A stretch of 64,000 nt of DNA from CALCKU01 sp964654665 (GTDB lineage: Bacteria; Pseudomonadota; Alphaproteobacteria; Caulobacterales; Maricaulaceae). The position numbers and the translations under genes are program-made. Each line of letters starts with the position of its first letter. The stretch's first letter is position 1. The notes beneath the pieces are model-generated. The model had not been told where the DNA came from, made no database searches, and saw only the letters and a program-made list of their open reading frames with translations. Where the stretch lies: the NCBI GenBank assembly GCA_964654665.1, contig CAZZKV010000008.1, forward strand, positions 1 through 64,000, in the 5' to 3' direction. Positions 45,104 to 53,390 of the stretch are shown piece by piece.

Positions 45104-45726
45104 AACCGGTTCTATATTCTTTTCGCCGCTGTCCCTATGCTATGCGGGCACGAATGGCGCTTCAAAGTGCCGGCATAAATTATGAGCACCGTGAGGTTGC
45201 CCTACGCGAAAAACCGGCTGCAATGTTAACGGCTTCGCCCAAAGGTACTGTCCCCGTATTAGTGCTAGGCAGCGGGCAAGTCATTGAAGAATCGCGCGAC
45301 GTGATGGATTGGGCTCTCGCACAAAATGATCCGGCGGGCTGGCGTAACGGGGTTGATATACCGCTCATTGAAGCCTGCGAGGGCAATTTCAAATATCATC
45401 TGGACCGATATAAATATGCCAGCCGGTATAAAGAGAGCGCCTCACGCGGCGATACGGATATCGATCACCGCAGACAAGCAGAACGTTTCATAACGCAGCT
45501 AGAAAATCGCCTTGAAAGCGGGCCTTATTTGACAGGAAACCAGCAAAACCAGACAGATATCGCCATTTTTCCCTTTATTCGTCAATTTGCTAATACGGAT
45601 AAAGACTGGTGGCAGAGCGCGCCTTACATACAGACCCAAGACTGGTTAGAGCGGCATTGCACAGCGCCGATTTTTCTATCTATAATGCAAAAACACGCCT
45701 TATGGACCGCAAAAGCGAAAATATAA
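45100..45726 (+). CDS. Glutathione S-transferase-like protein
   Basis: 208 residues. The N-terminal thioredoxin-like domain (KPVLYSFRRCPYAMRARMALQSAGI, then KGTVPVL cis-Pro and EESRDVMDWA) is glutathione-binding. The CPYA motif recalls glutaredoxin-type and omega/beta GSTs with a catalytic cysteine. An all-helical C-terminal domain follows. ATGA overlap with trhO suggests co-translation; a link to tRNA modification is not evident. Confidence 0.86.
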   Translation: MKPVLYSFRRCPYAMRARMALQSAGINYEHREVALREKPAAMLTASPKGTVPVLVLGSGQVIEESRDVMDWALAQNDPAGWRNGVDIPLIEACEGNFKYHLDRYKYASRYKESASRGDTDIDHRRQAERFITQLENRLESGPYLTGNQQNQTDIAIFPFIRQFANTDKDWWQSAPYIQTQDWLERHCTAPIFLSIMQKHALWTAKAKI

Positions 45727-45819
45727 GCCATAGATAGATCAAGCCGATCATCCTTGTCCTATTTTTGCCACATGTATTTTTAACAAACCCGCAATAGGGA
45801 ATTATGCTAGGGTCTGTTC

Positions 45820-47085
45820 ATGACACTTTTACGCGCGTTTATCCTCTTTTGTCTTTTGCTGTTATCTTTTGGAGTACACCAAAAGGCAGAGGCGCAAATA
45901 GATGACATAACAGATATTTTAGGAGATATACTCGGCGGTGGTGACATCGGGCAACAAACCCCGATATTCGGCCCCAGTCCTATAGATAATATTCCTGTAC
46001 AATTACGCTTCGATATTCCGCCTGACTATCCCCAGCATGGTGAAAATATCTTTGACGGACATTATATTCGCCTCACAGCCCATAGCCCTATTGATCCGCA
46101 GTCAGGCATTGCAGGCAGTCAGCTTTTGGGGGAAAGTCGAATATTGCTAACGGGCCTGACGTCCCCATTGCAAATTTCGATCGCAGTGCCCCAATCCGTA
46201 ACAGAGTCCATGCCCTATGCCCGCATCAATGCCGATATTACGGATATAAATGGTAATATTATCCTAAGTACAACCAACGACGTCCATTACAGCTATAAAG
46301 ACCCGGTGGAGTTGATCCTAACACCTCATAATCAATCGCAACCCCAAAGCCGTTCAGAGACACTTCCAAAATTTTCAGGACTGGAAATCATAAAAGGAAC
46401 TGTAAAATTAGGGCAAAACCCCCCGCCATTTCGCGGATCTGTCATGACTTTACAATTAATAGAAACCGGCCTTGTTGGCGGGCGGTCTGTAACAATCGCC
46501 GCTGAAACGGTTCAAAATCTTGATAGACTTACCCCGCCTTATACCTTTGAGATAACCCGCGGCCTCCCCCAAGGCGGAGACCCAGATCCGCTGGCTTTTA
46601 ATGTCTGGATTACTGATTGGGCAGGACGCAAGACCCATGTTTTGCCGCGGCCTGTTCCTTATAATGGCCCCGATATTACCTATAGCTTGACGCTTGATCC
46701 GATCCGCTTGGGAAGTGAAACAAAACGCGGGCAACAGCTTGAAGCACGCGCGCAAGCCTATAATAAAATCGCTGGCAATATTCGCTTTAACGCCTTTAAA
46801 GGCTTGCCCTCTGGCGCAGCAATGCACATCATTTTACTCAAGGCCAATGACAGAACAGGGGCGCGCCAAGAGATCGCTCGATCCTATAAACCTATATCTG
46901 CAAGCCAGAATAATGTTCCCTTTGAACTTTCAGCGCCAAGCATTTATTTTGATCCGTATATCCCGCCACCCCTATTACGTATTACGCTGATATCTTCGGA
47001 TGGCCGTATTCTATTTGATAGCGGCGAGGTTCCTGCTAGTGACGCATTCAATGCTGTTACACTGGCTCCGGCGTCTGGATATTAA
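45820..47085 (+). CDS. Secreted protein with three YbaY/YscW-like domains
   Basis: 421 residues. The signal peptide ends at KAEA-QIDD. Three segments of similar layout follow: about 50-160 (LTAHSPIDPQSGIAGSQLLGESRIL, YARINADITDINGNIILSTTND), 190-290 (IKGTVKLGQNPPPFRGSVMTLQL, PLAFNVWITDWAGRKTHVL) and 315-415 (IRFNAFKGLPSGAAMHIILL, PPLLRITLISSDGRILFDSGE). Each follows the YbaY (lipoprotein chaperone YscW-like) beta-sandwich pattern. YbaY-type proteins act in outer-membrane lipoprotein or envelope homeostasis, poorly understood. Three tandem copies is unusual. Confidence 0.68.
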   Translation: MTLLRAFILFCLLLLSFGVHQKAEAQIDDITDILGDILGGGDIGQQTPIFGPSPIDNIPVQLRFDIPPDYPQHGENIFDGHYIRLTAHSPIDPQSGIAGSQLLGESRILLTGLTSPLQISIAVPQSVTESMPYARINADITDINGNIILSTTNDVHYSYKDPVELILTPHNQSQPQSRSETLPKFSGLEIIKGTVKLGQNPPPFRGSVMTLQLIETGLVGGRSVTIAAETVQNLDRLTPPYTFEITRGLPQGGDPDPLAFNVWITDWAGRKTHVLPRPVPYNGPDITYSLTLDPIRLGSETKRGQQLEARAQAYNKIAGNIRFNAFKGLPSGAAMHIILLKANDRTGARQEIARSYKPISASQNNVPFELSAPSIYFDPYIPPPLLRITLISSDGRILFDSGEVPASDAFNAVTLAPASGY

Positions 47086-47405
47086 ACCGGGTTATATCCT
47101 GAAATTAAAAGGATAAAACAGACCTTATCGAGCATCACGAACCTTACATAATAATTAGATAGATAAATAAAAGCTGACAGCCCTGTTCAGGAAACATTCA
47201 AGGACAATCCCTATAAAGGTCTTGCGTGCGTCCCCTCTGTGACGTCCCCTAACCTACCCCCCTGGGGCGGCCGAAACTAATACCGGCCCACAGATCACGT
47301 AGCAGGGCGGAATTCGTTAATGGCTCTCTCTCATTAACGAATCCGCTCCTGTCTTTTAACAAAAATACAAACAATCAAATTAAATTATCTATATTTTTCA
47401 ATATC
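47086..47405. other. 320-bp convergent intergenic region with candidate structured RNA
   Basis: The first 100 bases are AT-rich. 47216-47300 is GC-rich and has GGCCG...CGGCC (47269-47288) and repeated GTCCCC motifs (47229-47249). It ends in the strong hairpin at 47303-47351. The contrast in composition and the terminator point to a small RNA of perhaps 150-200 nt on the plus strand. I could not match it to 6S, SRP, tmRNA or RNase P RNA, nor to any riboswitch I know. A REP-like remnant is the alternative. Confidence 0.35.
47303..47357 (+). terminator. Strong intrinsic terminator
   Basis: CAGG+GCGG (47303-47310), bulged A, an 11-bp perfect arm ATTCGTTAATG (47312-47322), loop GCTCTCTCT, then CATTAACGAAT (47332-47342), CCGC, bulged T, CCTG and TCTTTT. 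A 19-bp stem with two bulges and a T-run on the plus strand. It may end the YbaY-like gene transcript or an independent small RNA. Confidence 0.7.
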
Positions 47406-47861
47406 TTATGAATTAGCCGTTGCAATAGCCGGAATTCGCAAAACCTGACCAGGATAGATTTTATCTGGATGGCTTAGCATCGGTTTATTGGCTTCGAAAA
47501 TTTCGGGATAAAGACGCCACGTGCCGTAATATGTTTTCGAAATTGCCGATAATGTGTCGCCTGATACTACCGTATGGAATTGTGATTCGCGGCCACCGAT
47601 TCGCGTTTTAGCCGAATCTTGAACGCCTCCGACACCTTCTACGTTACCTACCGCTAAAATGACTTTCTCTTTCATCTCTTGGGAAATAGCTTCTCCGGAA
47701 ACTGAAACATTACCCGCATCATCAACAGATATATCCATGCCCGAGCTATCCAACCCCAGATCATCAACTTCTTTTTTTAATTTATCCTCGGCATCTTTGC
47801 CTTTAAAAATTGCACCCAATCCGCGCCCTGCGGCCTTAACAAATGGAATCATGCCAAACAT
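47406..47861 (-). CDS. kbp: BON-LysM protein (potassium-binding protein Kbp/YgaU type)
   Basis: Start at ATG 47861 with SD GGAGAG, giving 151 residues, the usual length for E. coli Kbp (149). The BON domain covers about 30-90 (DISVDDAGNVSVSGEAISQEMKEKVILAVGNVEGVGGVQD). LysM covers about 98-148 (FHTVVSGDTLSAISKTYYGTWRLYPEIFEANKPML). Kbp is a soluble cytoplasmic K+ sensor in E. coli; no signal peptide is seen here either. Confidence 0.85.
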   Translation of the reverse strand: MFGMIPFVKAAGRGLGAIFKGKDAEDKLKKEVDDLGLDSSGMDISVDDAGNVSVSGEAISQEMKEKVILAVGNVEGVGGVQDSAKTRIGGRESQFHTVVSGDTLSAISKTYYGTWRLYPEIFEANKPMLSHPDKIYPGQVLRIPAIATANS

Positions 47862-47880
47862 GTATCTCTCCAACCTATGT

Positions 47881-48240
47881 TTACGTTTCTTGCCACAGTT
47901 CAATTTTAATCCCTTCGGGATCAATGAACCATCCGAAAATACCGTAATCCGTATCCTCAACTTCGCCAACAACTTTCGCTCCGCCATCGGCGGCTTTTTT
48001 CATGAGACTCACAACATCATCAACCCGCAGATTGATCATAAAGCGCGCTGTTGACGGTTTTAAATACTCGCTGTCACCCGCAAAAGGGCTCATCATGGTT
48101 CGTCCCTTGCCATCTGCCGGCCATTCCATAGACCCCCAGCTCTCAACGGGAGCGCCCATGATATCTTTCCACCATTTTCGATAATTTTCCACATTTTCAC
48201 AGAGAAAAAAAACACCGCCAAGACCTAATATACGACTCAT
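47881..48240 (-). CDS. VOC-family protein
   Basis: 119 residues of the glyoxalase/bleomycin-resistance fold (GLGGVFFLCENVENYRKWWKDIMGAPVESWG, ending IFGWFIDPEGIKIELWQET with a metal-ligand-like Glu). 19 bp before the Kbp gene, probably co-transcribed. Function unknown. Confidence 0.82.
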   Translation of the reverse strand: MSRILGLGGVFFLCENVENYRKWWKDIMGAPVESWGSMEWPADGKGRTMMSPFAGDSEYLKPSTARFMINLRVDDVVSLMKKAADGGAKVVGEVEDTDYGIFGWFIDPEGIKIELWQET

Positions 48241-48360
48241 ATTTTTATCCTTTTTAATCCAAATGCTACTCTAAGATAGCTTGGCCTTTGCGGCAAGACA
48301 GGGTATAGAGCCGCAAATCAACCCCTGCAGGCTATGCCTGCGCTTATTTAAGGTCTTGTC

Positions 48361-48492
48361 ATGATAGCTATTATCCAATCCGGCATTAGCATTTTTGGTC
48401 TTTTCGATATGGATCCAGCCCTGTTTGCCTTTGGACTTGTTGCCCTTTTATTTGGCGGTTTAAATTTTTTAGAATTTAAACGTTTCGATTAG
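48361..48492 (+). CDS. Short membrane protein ORF (43 residues)
   Basis: An ATG at 48361 with AAGG about ten bases upstream opens 43 codons. The peptide has a hydrophobic helix (ALFAFGLVALLFGGLNFL) and ends EFKRFD. It lies nine bases before the antiporter gene start, which itself lacks a clear Shine-Dalgarno, so coupling by re-initiation is plausible. Confidence 0.5.
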   Translation: MIAIIQSGISIFGLFDMDPALFAFGLVALLFGGLNFLEFKRFD

Positions 48493-48501
48493 AGTTCTCC
48501 C

Positions 48502-49476
48502 TTGGACGTAATTTTGGCATTCGGCCTGCTGGTCGCTGGCGTAGTCTTATTGATTTGGGCTGGCGACTGGATGGTTCGCGGAGCTGCCGCACTCGCCCGT
48601 CACTGGGGCGTTCCGGCCCTTATCGTCGGTTTAACAATTGTCGCCTTTGGTACCTCTGCGCCTGAATTGGTCGTCAGTGTTCAATCGGTTTTAACAGGTG
48701 CCAGCCAACTAGCGACAGGTAATATTATCGGCTCAAATATAGCCAATATTTTACTTGTTTTAGGTGTTGCGGCCTCCATTATGGCAATACCAACCAATAT
48801 TTCCGGCGTAGGCCGGAACACGGCTGTCTGCGTCGCCGCAACTATTCTTTTCATGACCTTGATGTTTCTGCAAAACCCGATGCAGATTTGGCAAGGTGCA
48901 ATTCTTTTTGCCTGTATTTTGATTTATCTTGTCTGGATGTTCCGTTTGGGCCGCGCCGGGACAGAAGACCCTATTTTAGCTGAAATGACCGAAATTGATG
49001 AAGGTGAGGACGGTCTGCCCGATAAAGTGGGGCTTTCTGTTTTCTTCATAATTTTTGGCATTATTGGCCTTGCGCTTGGCGGGAACTTAATCGTTGATAA
49101 TGCTATTAAAATTGCAGGTTATCTTAATGTCAGCGAAACCATTATAGGCCTGACTATTGTGGCTATCGGTACGTCGCTCCCCGAGTTGGCAACTGTTATT
49201 ATTGCGTCTCGAAACGGGCATTCCGAAGTCGCAATCGGTAATGTTCTAGGTTCAAATGTATTTAATATTTTTGCCGTTATGGGCGCCGCAGCTTTGGCTG
49301 GCCCCGTTATCGTTGAAGACAAGCTTTTAGTCTTTGATGTTTGGGTGATGTTAGCTGCGACAATTGCTTTGCTGATATTTGTTCTGCGCCGTATGCCGAT
49401 TGGCCGTAAAACAGGCCTTATTTTCCTTATCGCCTATGTTTTTTATATTGCCGCCATTGCGCGAGGAATGATGTAA
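48502..49476 (+). CDS. Calcium/sodium antiporter (CaCA family, YrbG type)
   Basis: 324 residues from TTG 48502. Ten membrane segments with the two alpha repeats GLTIVAFGTSAPELVVS (near 43-59) and GLTIVAIGTSLPELATV, each followed by GN(I/V)(I/L)GSN(I/V). These carry the acidic and polar ion ligands of cation exchangers. No better ATG start retains the first helix. Confidence 0.92.
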   Translation: MDVILAFGLLVAGVVLLIWAGDWMVRGAAALARHWGVPALIVGLTIVAFGTSAPELVVSVQSVLTGASQLATGNIIGSNIANILLVLGVAASIMAIPTNISGVGRNTAVCVAATILFMTLMFLQNPMQIWQGAILFACILIYLVWMFRLGRAGTEDPILAEMTEIDEGEDGLPDKVGLSVFFIIFGIIGLALGGNLIVDNAIKIAGYLNVSETIIGLTIVAIGTSLPELATVIIASRNGHSEVAIGNVLGSNVFNIFAVMGAAALAGPVIVEDKLLVFDVWVMLAATIALLIFVLRRMPIGRKTGLIFLIAYVFYIAAIARGMM

Positions 49477-49482
49477 AATGCT

Positions 49483-49869
49483 ATGGCCGATACGACTTTA
49501 ACATTCGAAATTGAAAAAGACTTCCAATTTGAAGCTGCTCATTATTTCGGCCATGCTGATGCCAATGATCTGTTTAAATCGGTCCATGGCCACAGTTTTA
49601 AAGGTATGGTGCGTATCGAAGGGAATGCACAAGAGGACAAGGGCTGGATTCGCGATCTTTGGAAAATCGATACAATCATCAAGGAGGTAATATCGCCGCT
49701 TGATCATACGGTTCTCAATACGGTTGACGGTCTAGAACAGCCCTCATTGGAACTTATTTGCAAATGGATTTTTGATCGATTGGAGCCCCGCCTGCCAGGA
49801 CTGGCTTGTGTTGAAGTAGGCCGCCCGTCTTGCGGGGAACGCGCCCGCATTCGCCGGTCTCCTTCATGA
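49483..49869 (+). CDS. 6-pyruvoyl tetrahydropterin synthase/QueD-fold protein lacking the QueD catalytic residues
   Basis: 128 residues that align closely with QueD (FQFEAAHYFGH, VHGHSF, GWIRDLWKI, LDHTVLN). The zinc histidines H20, H35 and H37 are kept. The QueD nucleophile cysteine four residues before HGH is Phe31, and the C-terminal KETC element reads GRPSC, losing the glutamate. It therefore probably does not make carboxy-tetrahydropterin. The next gene encodes a pteridine-reductase-like SDR and overlaps by ATGA, which suggests a pterin pathway other than queuosine. Confidence 0.82.
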   Translation: MADTTLTFEIEKDFQFEAAHYFGHADANDLFKSVHGHSFKGMVRIEGNAQEDKGWIRDLWKIDTIIKEVISPLDHTVLNTVDGLEQPSLELICKWIFDRLEPRLPGLACVEVGRPSCGERARIRRSPS

Positions 49870-50618
49870 GCGGCGCCGTTTTAATTACGGGGGCTGGTAC
49901 ACGGGTGGGCCGTATTCTGGCTGATGGTTTGGCCGCCGACGGATGGGCCGTGGCTATCCATTATAACCGTAGTGCAGATAGCGCCGAAAGCGCAGCCCGT
50001 AATATAAACGCAGCCGGCGGAACGGCGGCGACCATACAGGCCAATCTTTTTATTCCAGACGATGTCAATCAGTTGATTGACCGCGCAGGACAGGCTCTTG
50101 GCCAGCCTCTCACCGCTCTTGTTAATAATGCTTCGACCTTTGAACCCGATAGTGCGCAGACATATACCGACGCGATGATGCAGTACCATATGCAGGTCAA
50201 TTTGCGCGCGCCATTAAACCTGTCCCGGGATTTAGCCGCCCAAATTCCCAGCGATACCCAAGGCTGCGTAATTAATATGATTGACAATCGGGTATTAAAA
50301 CCCAATCCTCTTTATTTCACCTATTCCCTATCCAAAGCCTCTCTATATTGGGCGACAAAAACCCTCGCGCAATCTTTGGCTCCGCATGTCCGTGTCAATG
50401 GTATCGGCCCGGGCCCAACATTGCGGAATACAGCGCAAAAAGACGGTGAATTTGAAGCTGAAGCCGCAGCAACACTGCTCGGTCATGGTTCCCCGCCCGA
50501 TACATTGCTGCAAGCTGCGCGTTATTTATTGAACGCATCCTCTGTAACCGGACAAATGATTGCCGTTGACGGCGGACAACATTTAAATTGGCGAACGCCT
50601 GACCTAACCGAGCCCTGA
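49866..50618 (+). CDS. SDR oxidoreductase, pteridine reductase/FolM-like
   Basis: Start at ATG 49866, overlapping the upstream stop, giving 250 residues. The cofactor motif TGAGTRVG has the TGxxxRxG arginine typical of pteridine reductases and FolM, which select NADPH. NNAS follows at the centre, then catalytic YSLSK. The C-terminus reads TGQMIAVDGGQHL. FolM-like enzymes reduce dihydromonapterin or dihydrofolate. Pairing with the QueD-fold protein supports pterin reduction. Confidence 0.85.
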   Translation: MSGAVLITGAGTRVGRILADGLAADGWAVAIHYNRSADSAESAARNINAAGGTAATIQANLFIPDDVNQLIDRAGQALGQPLTALVNNASTFEPDSAQTYTDAMMQYHMQVNLRAPLNLSRDLAAQIPSDTQGCVINMIDNRVLKPNPLYFTYSLSKASLYWATKTLAQSLAPHVRVNGIGPGPTLRNTAQKDGEFEAEAAATLLGHGSPPDTLLQAARYLLNASSVTGQMIAVDGGQHLNWRTPDLTEP

Positions 50619-50630
50619 ACCAAACACTGA

Positions 50631-52019
50631 TTAGATATGCACAACGCGGTCATAAGCATCTAGCACCGCTTCATGCATCATTTCAGAAAGCGTTGGGTGC
50701 GGGAATACCGTTTCCATAAGCTCATGCTCTGTTGTCTCCAGCTTTTGCGCTATTGTATAACCTTGGATCAACTCCGTCACTTCTGCTCCAATCATATGGG
50801 CGCCTAAAAGCTCTCCGGTTTTCGCATCAAATACTGTTTTCACAAGACCCTCAGCCTCGCCGAGGGCAATAGCCTTGCCATTACCGATAAACGGAAAGCG
50901 GCCAACCTTGATATCATAACCGGCCTCAACGGCTTGCACTTCGGTATAACCCACACTGGCAATTTGCGGGTGGCAATAGGTACAGCCCGGAATCGCGTTT
51001 GCATCAAGAGGGTGCGGATTACCGCCGGCTATTTTCTCGATACAAATAATACCTTCATGCGAGGCCTTATGAGCCAGCCACGGCGGCGCTGTAACATCGC
51101 CAATGGCATAAAGCCCCTTAACTCCCGTAAAACTATAAGGATCGACGACGATATGATTACGGTCAATTTTTACGCCTAGGGCTTCAAGTCCCATATCCTC
51201 AGTATTACCTACAATGCCAACCGCCAGAATAACACGATCGAATTCCGCCGTTTCGCTGCTGTCTTTATGGGTCAAGGTCGCAGTAACACCCGCCGGTCCT
51301 GTTTTCACCCTCGCTTGTGTTTCTGTACGAATAGAAACGCCGCGTTTTTCAAACGCTGTCCGGGCCAGTTTTGATATTTCGACATCTTCAGCAGGCAGAA
51401 TACGGTCAACCATTTCCACGACAGTGACATCTGCGCCAAAAGCATTATAAAAACTAGCAAACTCCATCCCGATTGCGCCCGAACCAATCACCAGTAATGA
51501 CTTTGGCATTGTATCGGGCACCATAGCTTCACGCGCTGTCCAGATAAACCGGCCATCCGGCTCAAGACCAGCTTGCGGTATGGTGCGCGCCCGCGCGCCT
51601 GTCGCCAAAATGACATGGTTCGCGGCGTAATCCTTACCATCCACGGCCACGATTGGCGCATCACTACCGGCCTTTAGCGCAGCCTTTCCGGCAATGATCG
51701 TAATTTTATTTTTTTTCATCAGAAATTTAATACCGCCCGATAATTGCCCCGCAATATTGCGAGAGCGTTTAACAATGGCCTTAAGGTCAAATTGCGGATT
51801 GGCGGATAGACCATAATCGCCCGCCCGCTGCATAGTATGGTAAACTTCAGCGGAGCGCAGCAATGCTTTCGTCGGAATACAGCCCCAATTCAGGCAAACG
51901 CCGCCTAATTCGGCTTTTTCTACTATTGCCGTTTTCAACCCTAATTGAGAGGCTCGTATCGCCGTAACATAGCCGCCCGGACCCGAACCAATTACAATAA
52001 CATCGAAAGTATCAGCCAT
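50631..52019 (-). CDS. lpdA: Dihydrolipoyl dehydrogenase (E3)
   Basis: 462 residues, homodimeric FAD disulfide reductase of the pyruvate dehydrogenase complex. FAD motif GSGPGGYVTA at 11-20, redox disulfide CLNWGC (C42, C47), NAD motif VIGSGAIGMEF, and the C-terminal active-site HPTLSE (H441, E446). Last gene of the pdh cluster, 69 bp after the acidic hypothetical gene. Confidence 0.96.
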   Translation of the reverse strand: MADTFDVIVIGSGPGGYVTAIRASQLGLKTAIVEKAELGGVCLNWGCIPTKALLRSAEVYHTMQRAGDYGLSANPQFDLKAIVKRSRNIAGQLSGGIKFLMKKNKITIIAGKAALKAGSDAPIVAVDGKDYAANHVILATGARARTIPQAGLEPDGRFIWTAREAMVPDTMPKSLLVIGSGAIGMEFASFYNAFGADVTVVEMVDRILPAEDVEISKLARTAFEKRGVSIRTETQARVKTGPAGVTATLTHKDSSETAEFDRVILAVGIVGNTEDMGLEALGVKIDRNHIVVDPYSFTGVKGLYAIGDVTAPPWLAHKASHEGIICIEKIAGGNPHPLDANAIPGCTYCHPQIASVGYTEVQAVEAGYDIKVGRFPFIGNGKAIALGEAEGLVKTVFDAKTGELLGAHMIGAEVTELIQGYTIAQKLETTEHELMETVFPHPTLSEMMHEAVLDAYDRVVHI

Positions 52020-52088
52020 AGCCGAACCCTTTTAAAACGGGAATAATTATATCCGTTTCTTATGGGTTTTTAGGTTAAATTGAAAGGT

Positions 52089-53273
52089 TTATCGGATCAC
52101 ACTCGGGAGTTTTTCGGGATTAATGACCGACTGAATTATTTGCAATCGCAAGAAATCCCGTAACTCAGCATCATCAACACTATCAACAATTTCAAAGGCC
52201 TTATCAGTATAGCCCTTTTGAGCATAAATAACCGCTAATCGGTTCAAGGCCGCATAGGCTAAATCTTGACTTTTAATCTGCGTTACAACGGCATCACTAA
52301 CGGCAAAGTTACTAGCCAATGCGGCATCTTCCATAATTTCGAAATAGGCTTGTTCGCGTAAACTATCCTGCGTGATTTCGGCCGCTTGTTCTAACAGGCG
52401 GCTATAAAGCTTTTTGTTTTTTTGCTCATGCGTTTTAAGCTTATTATCCGCAGAATCCATCCGGGTAATCCCATCAATAAACGTTTTCATTGAAGAACGC
52501 TCAGAGGATAATAGGTCATCGACTGCAACCATTCCATCCTTGATTGTAAAGTTTTTGATCTCGCCATCCGCATCGATGCGAATATTATCGCCGTCAATTT
52601 CGATGGATATATCGGAAGGCTCAGTATCCACCTTGCCTGAATTAGCCTCAGTATTAGCCTCAGTATCAGATATAGTATCCATTTCCTCTGCGCTGGAGGG
52701 TTGGATTGCATCATCATTCAGCTGCAATACAGGCATATCTTCCTGAATTTTAATATCGAGAGAAACCTCTTCGGGTTCAGGTTCGGGTATATCCGGCGAA
52801 TCGGGAGCTTTGTCATCGCCGCTTTCGGTCGGCGCCTCCATCATACCCTTATCGGCATCGGACGGCGTCATAACAGGAGACCTATCTTTTTGTGCGTCCG
52901 GTTTAGGTTTTTTCAAATATTGGTCTATCCATTTGGTTTTTGTGTTCTTTTTTTCAGAACCCGGCACAGCGGCTTCATCAGCCGCTATCGCGTTATTGGC
53001 TTCATTGTCTGGTGTCTTCGATGACAACGCGGCTATTGTCTGCGTTTCCCGTACTGTTTTTGCAGCCACATCAATTGCGCTTTCCTTTTTAGGAGTAACA
53101 ACATCAATCTGTTTCGGCGGAATAGGTTTGGGGAGTGTCACTGTGTCCTGTTCTATATGGCGCGATTTCTCTGCAAGGCCATCGGTTCCAATATAGACAA
53201 CCCCGCCTGCAGCCCCAGCGGTAATAAGCCCCATAATGATTGATTTGACCAACATATGCACAACCCGCCTCAT
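52089..53273 (-). CDS. Hypothetical membrane-anchored acidic protein inside the pdh cluster
   Basis: 394 residues. One N-terminal membrane segment (about 8-28, LVKSIIMGLITAGAAGGVVYI). A long low-complexity acidic and proline-rich region follows (about 60-260, including PDIPEPEPEE and repeated TEANTEAN). A helical C-terminus covers about 285-394 (QAYFEIMEDAALA, DLAYAALNRLAVIYAQKGYTDKAFEIVDSVDDAE), resembling TPR-like pairs. I do not recognise a family. The gene lies between pdhC and lpdA. Confidence 0.75.
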   Translation of the reverse strand: MRRVVHMLVKSIIMGLITAGAAGGVVYIGTDGLAEKSRHIEQDTVTLPKPIPPKQIDVVTPKKESAIDVAAKTVRETQTIAALSSKTPDNEANNAIAADEAAVPGSEKKNTKTKWIDQYLKKPKPDAQKDRSPVMTPSDADKGMMEAPTESGDDKAPDSPDIPEPEPEEVSLDIKIQEDMPVLQLNDDAIQPSSAEEMDTISDTEANTEANSGKVDTEPSDISIEIDGDNIRIDADGEIKNFTIKDGMVAVDDLLSSERSSMKTFIDGITRMDSADNKLKTHEQKNKKLYSRLLEQAAEITQDSLREQAYFEIMEDAALASNFAVSDAVVTQIKSQDLAYAALNRLAVIYAQKGYTDKAFEIVDSVDDAELRDFLRLQIIQSVINPEKLPSVIR

Positions 53274-53357
53274 ATCCGTTTTCTGCGGTCACATTAAGAC
53301 CCGCTTTTTCGGTTAATAAAGACTAAATATAAACTATGGCATAAAAGGGGCAAGGTC

Positions 53358-53376
53358 TCTCGCCTTAAAGGCGAGA
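53358..53376 (-). terminator. Hairpin between the hypothetical gene and pdhC
   Basis: TCTCGCC (53358-53364), loop TTAAA, GGCGAGA (53370-53376): a perfect 7-bp stem, 14 bases after the pdhC stop. On the minus strand a CCCCTTTT run comes about ten bases later, so termination may be partial and the downstream genes attenuated. Confidence 0.45.
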
Positions 53377-53390
53377 AGCGCGCACAGCCC

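Noticed and set aside
47086..47405. 6S, SRP, tmRNA, RNase P RNA or riboswitch
   Set aside because: No family signature could be recognised in either strand; left as an unassigned structured region.
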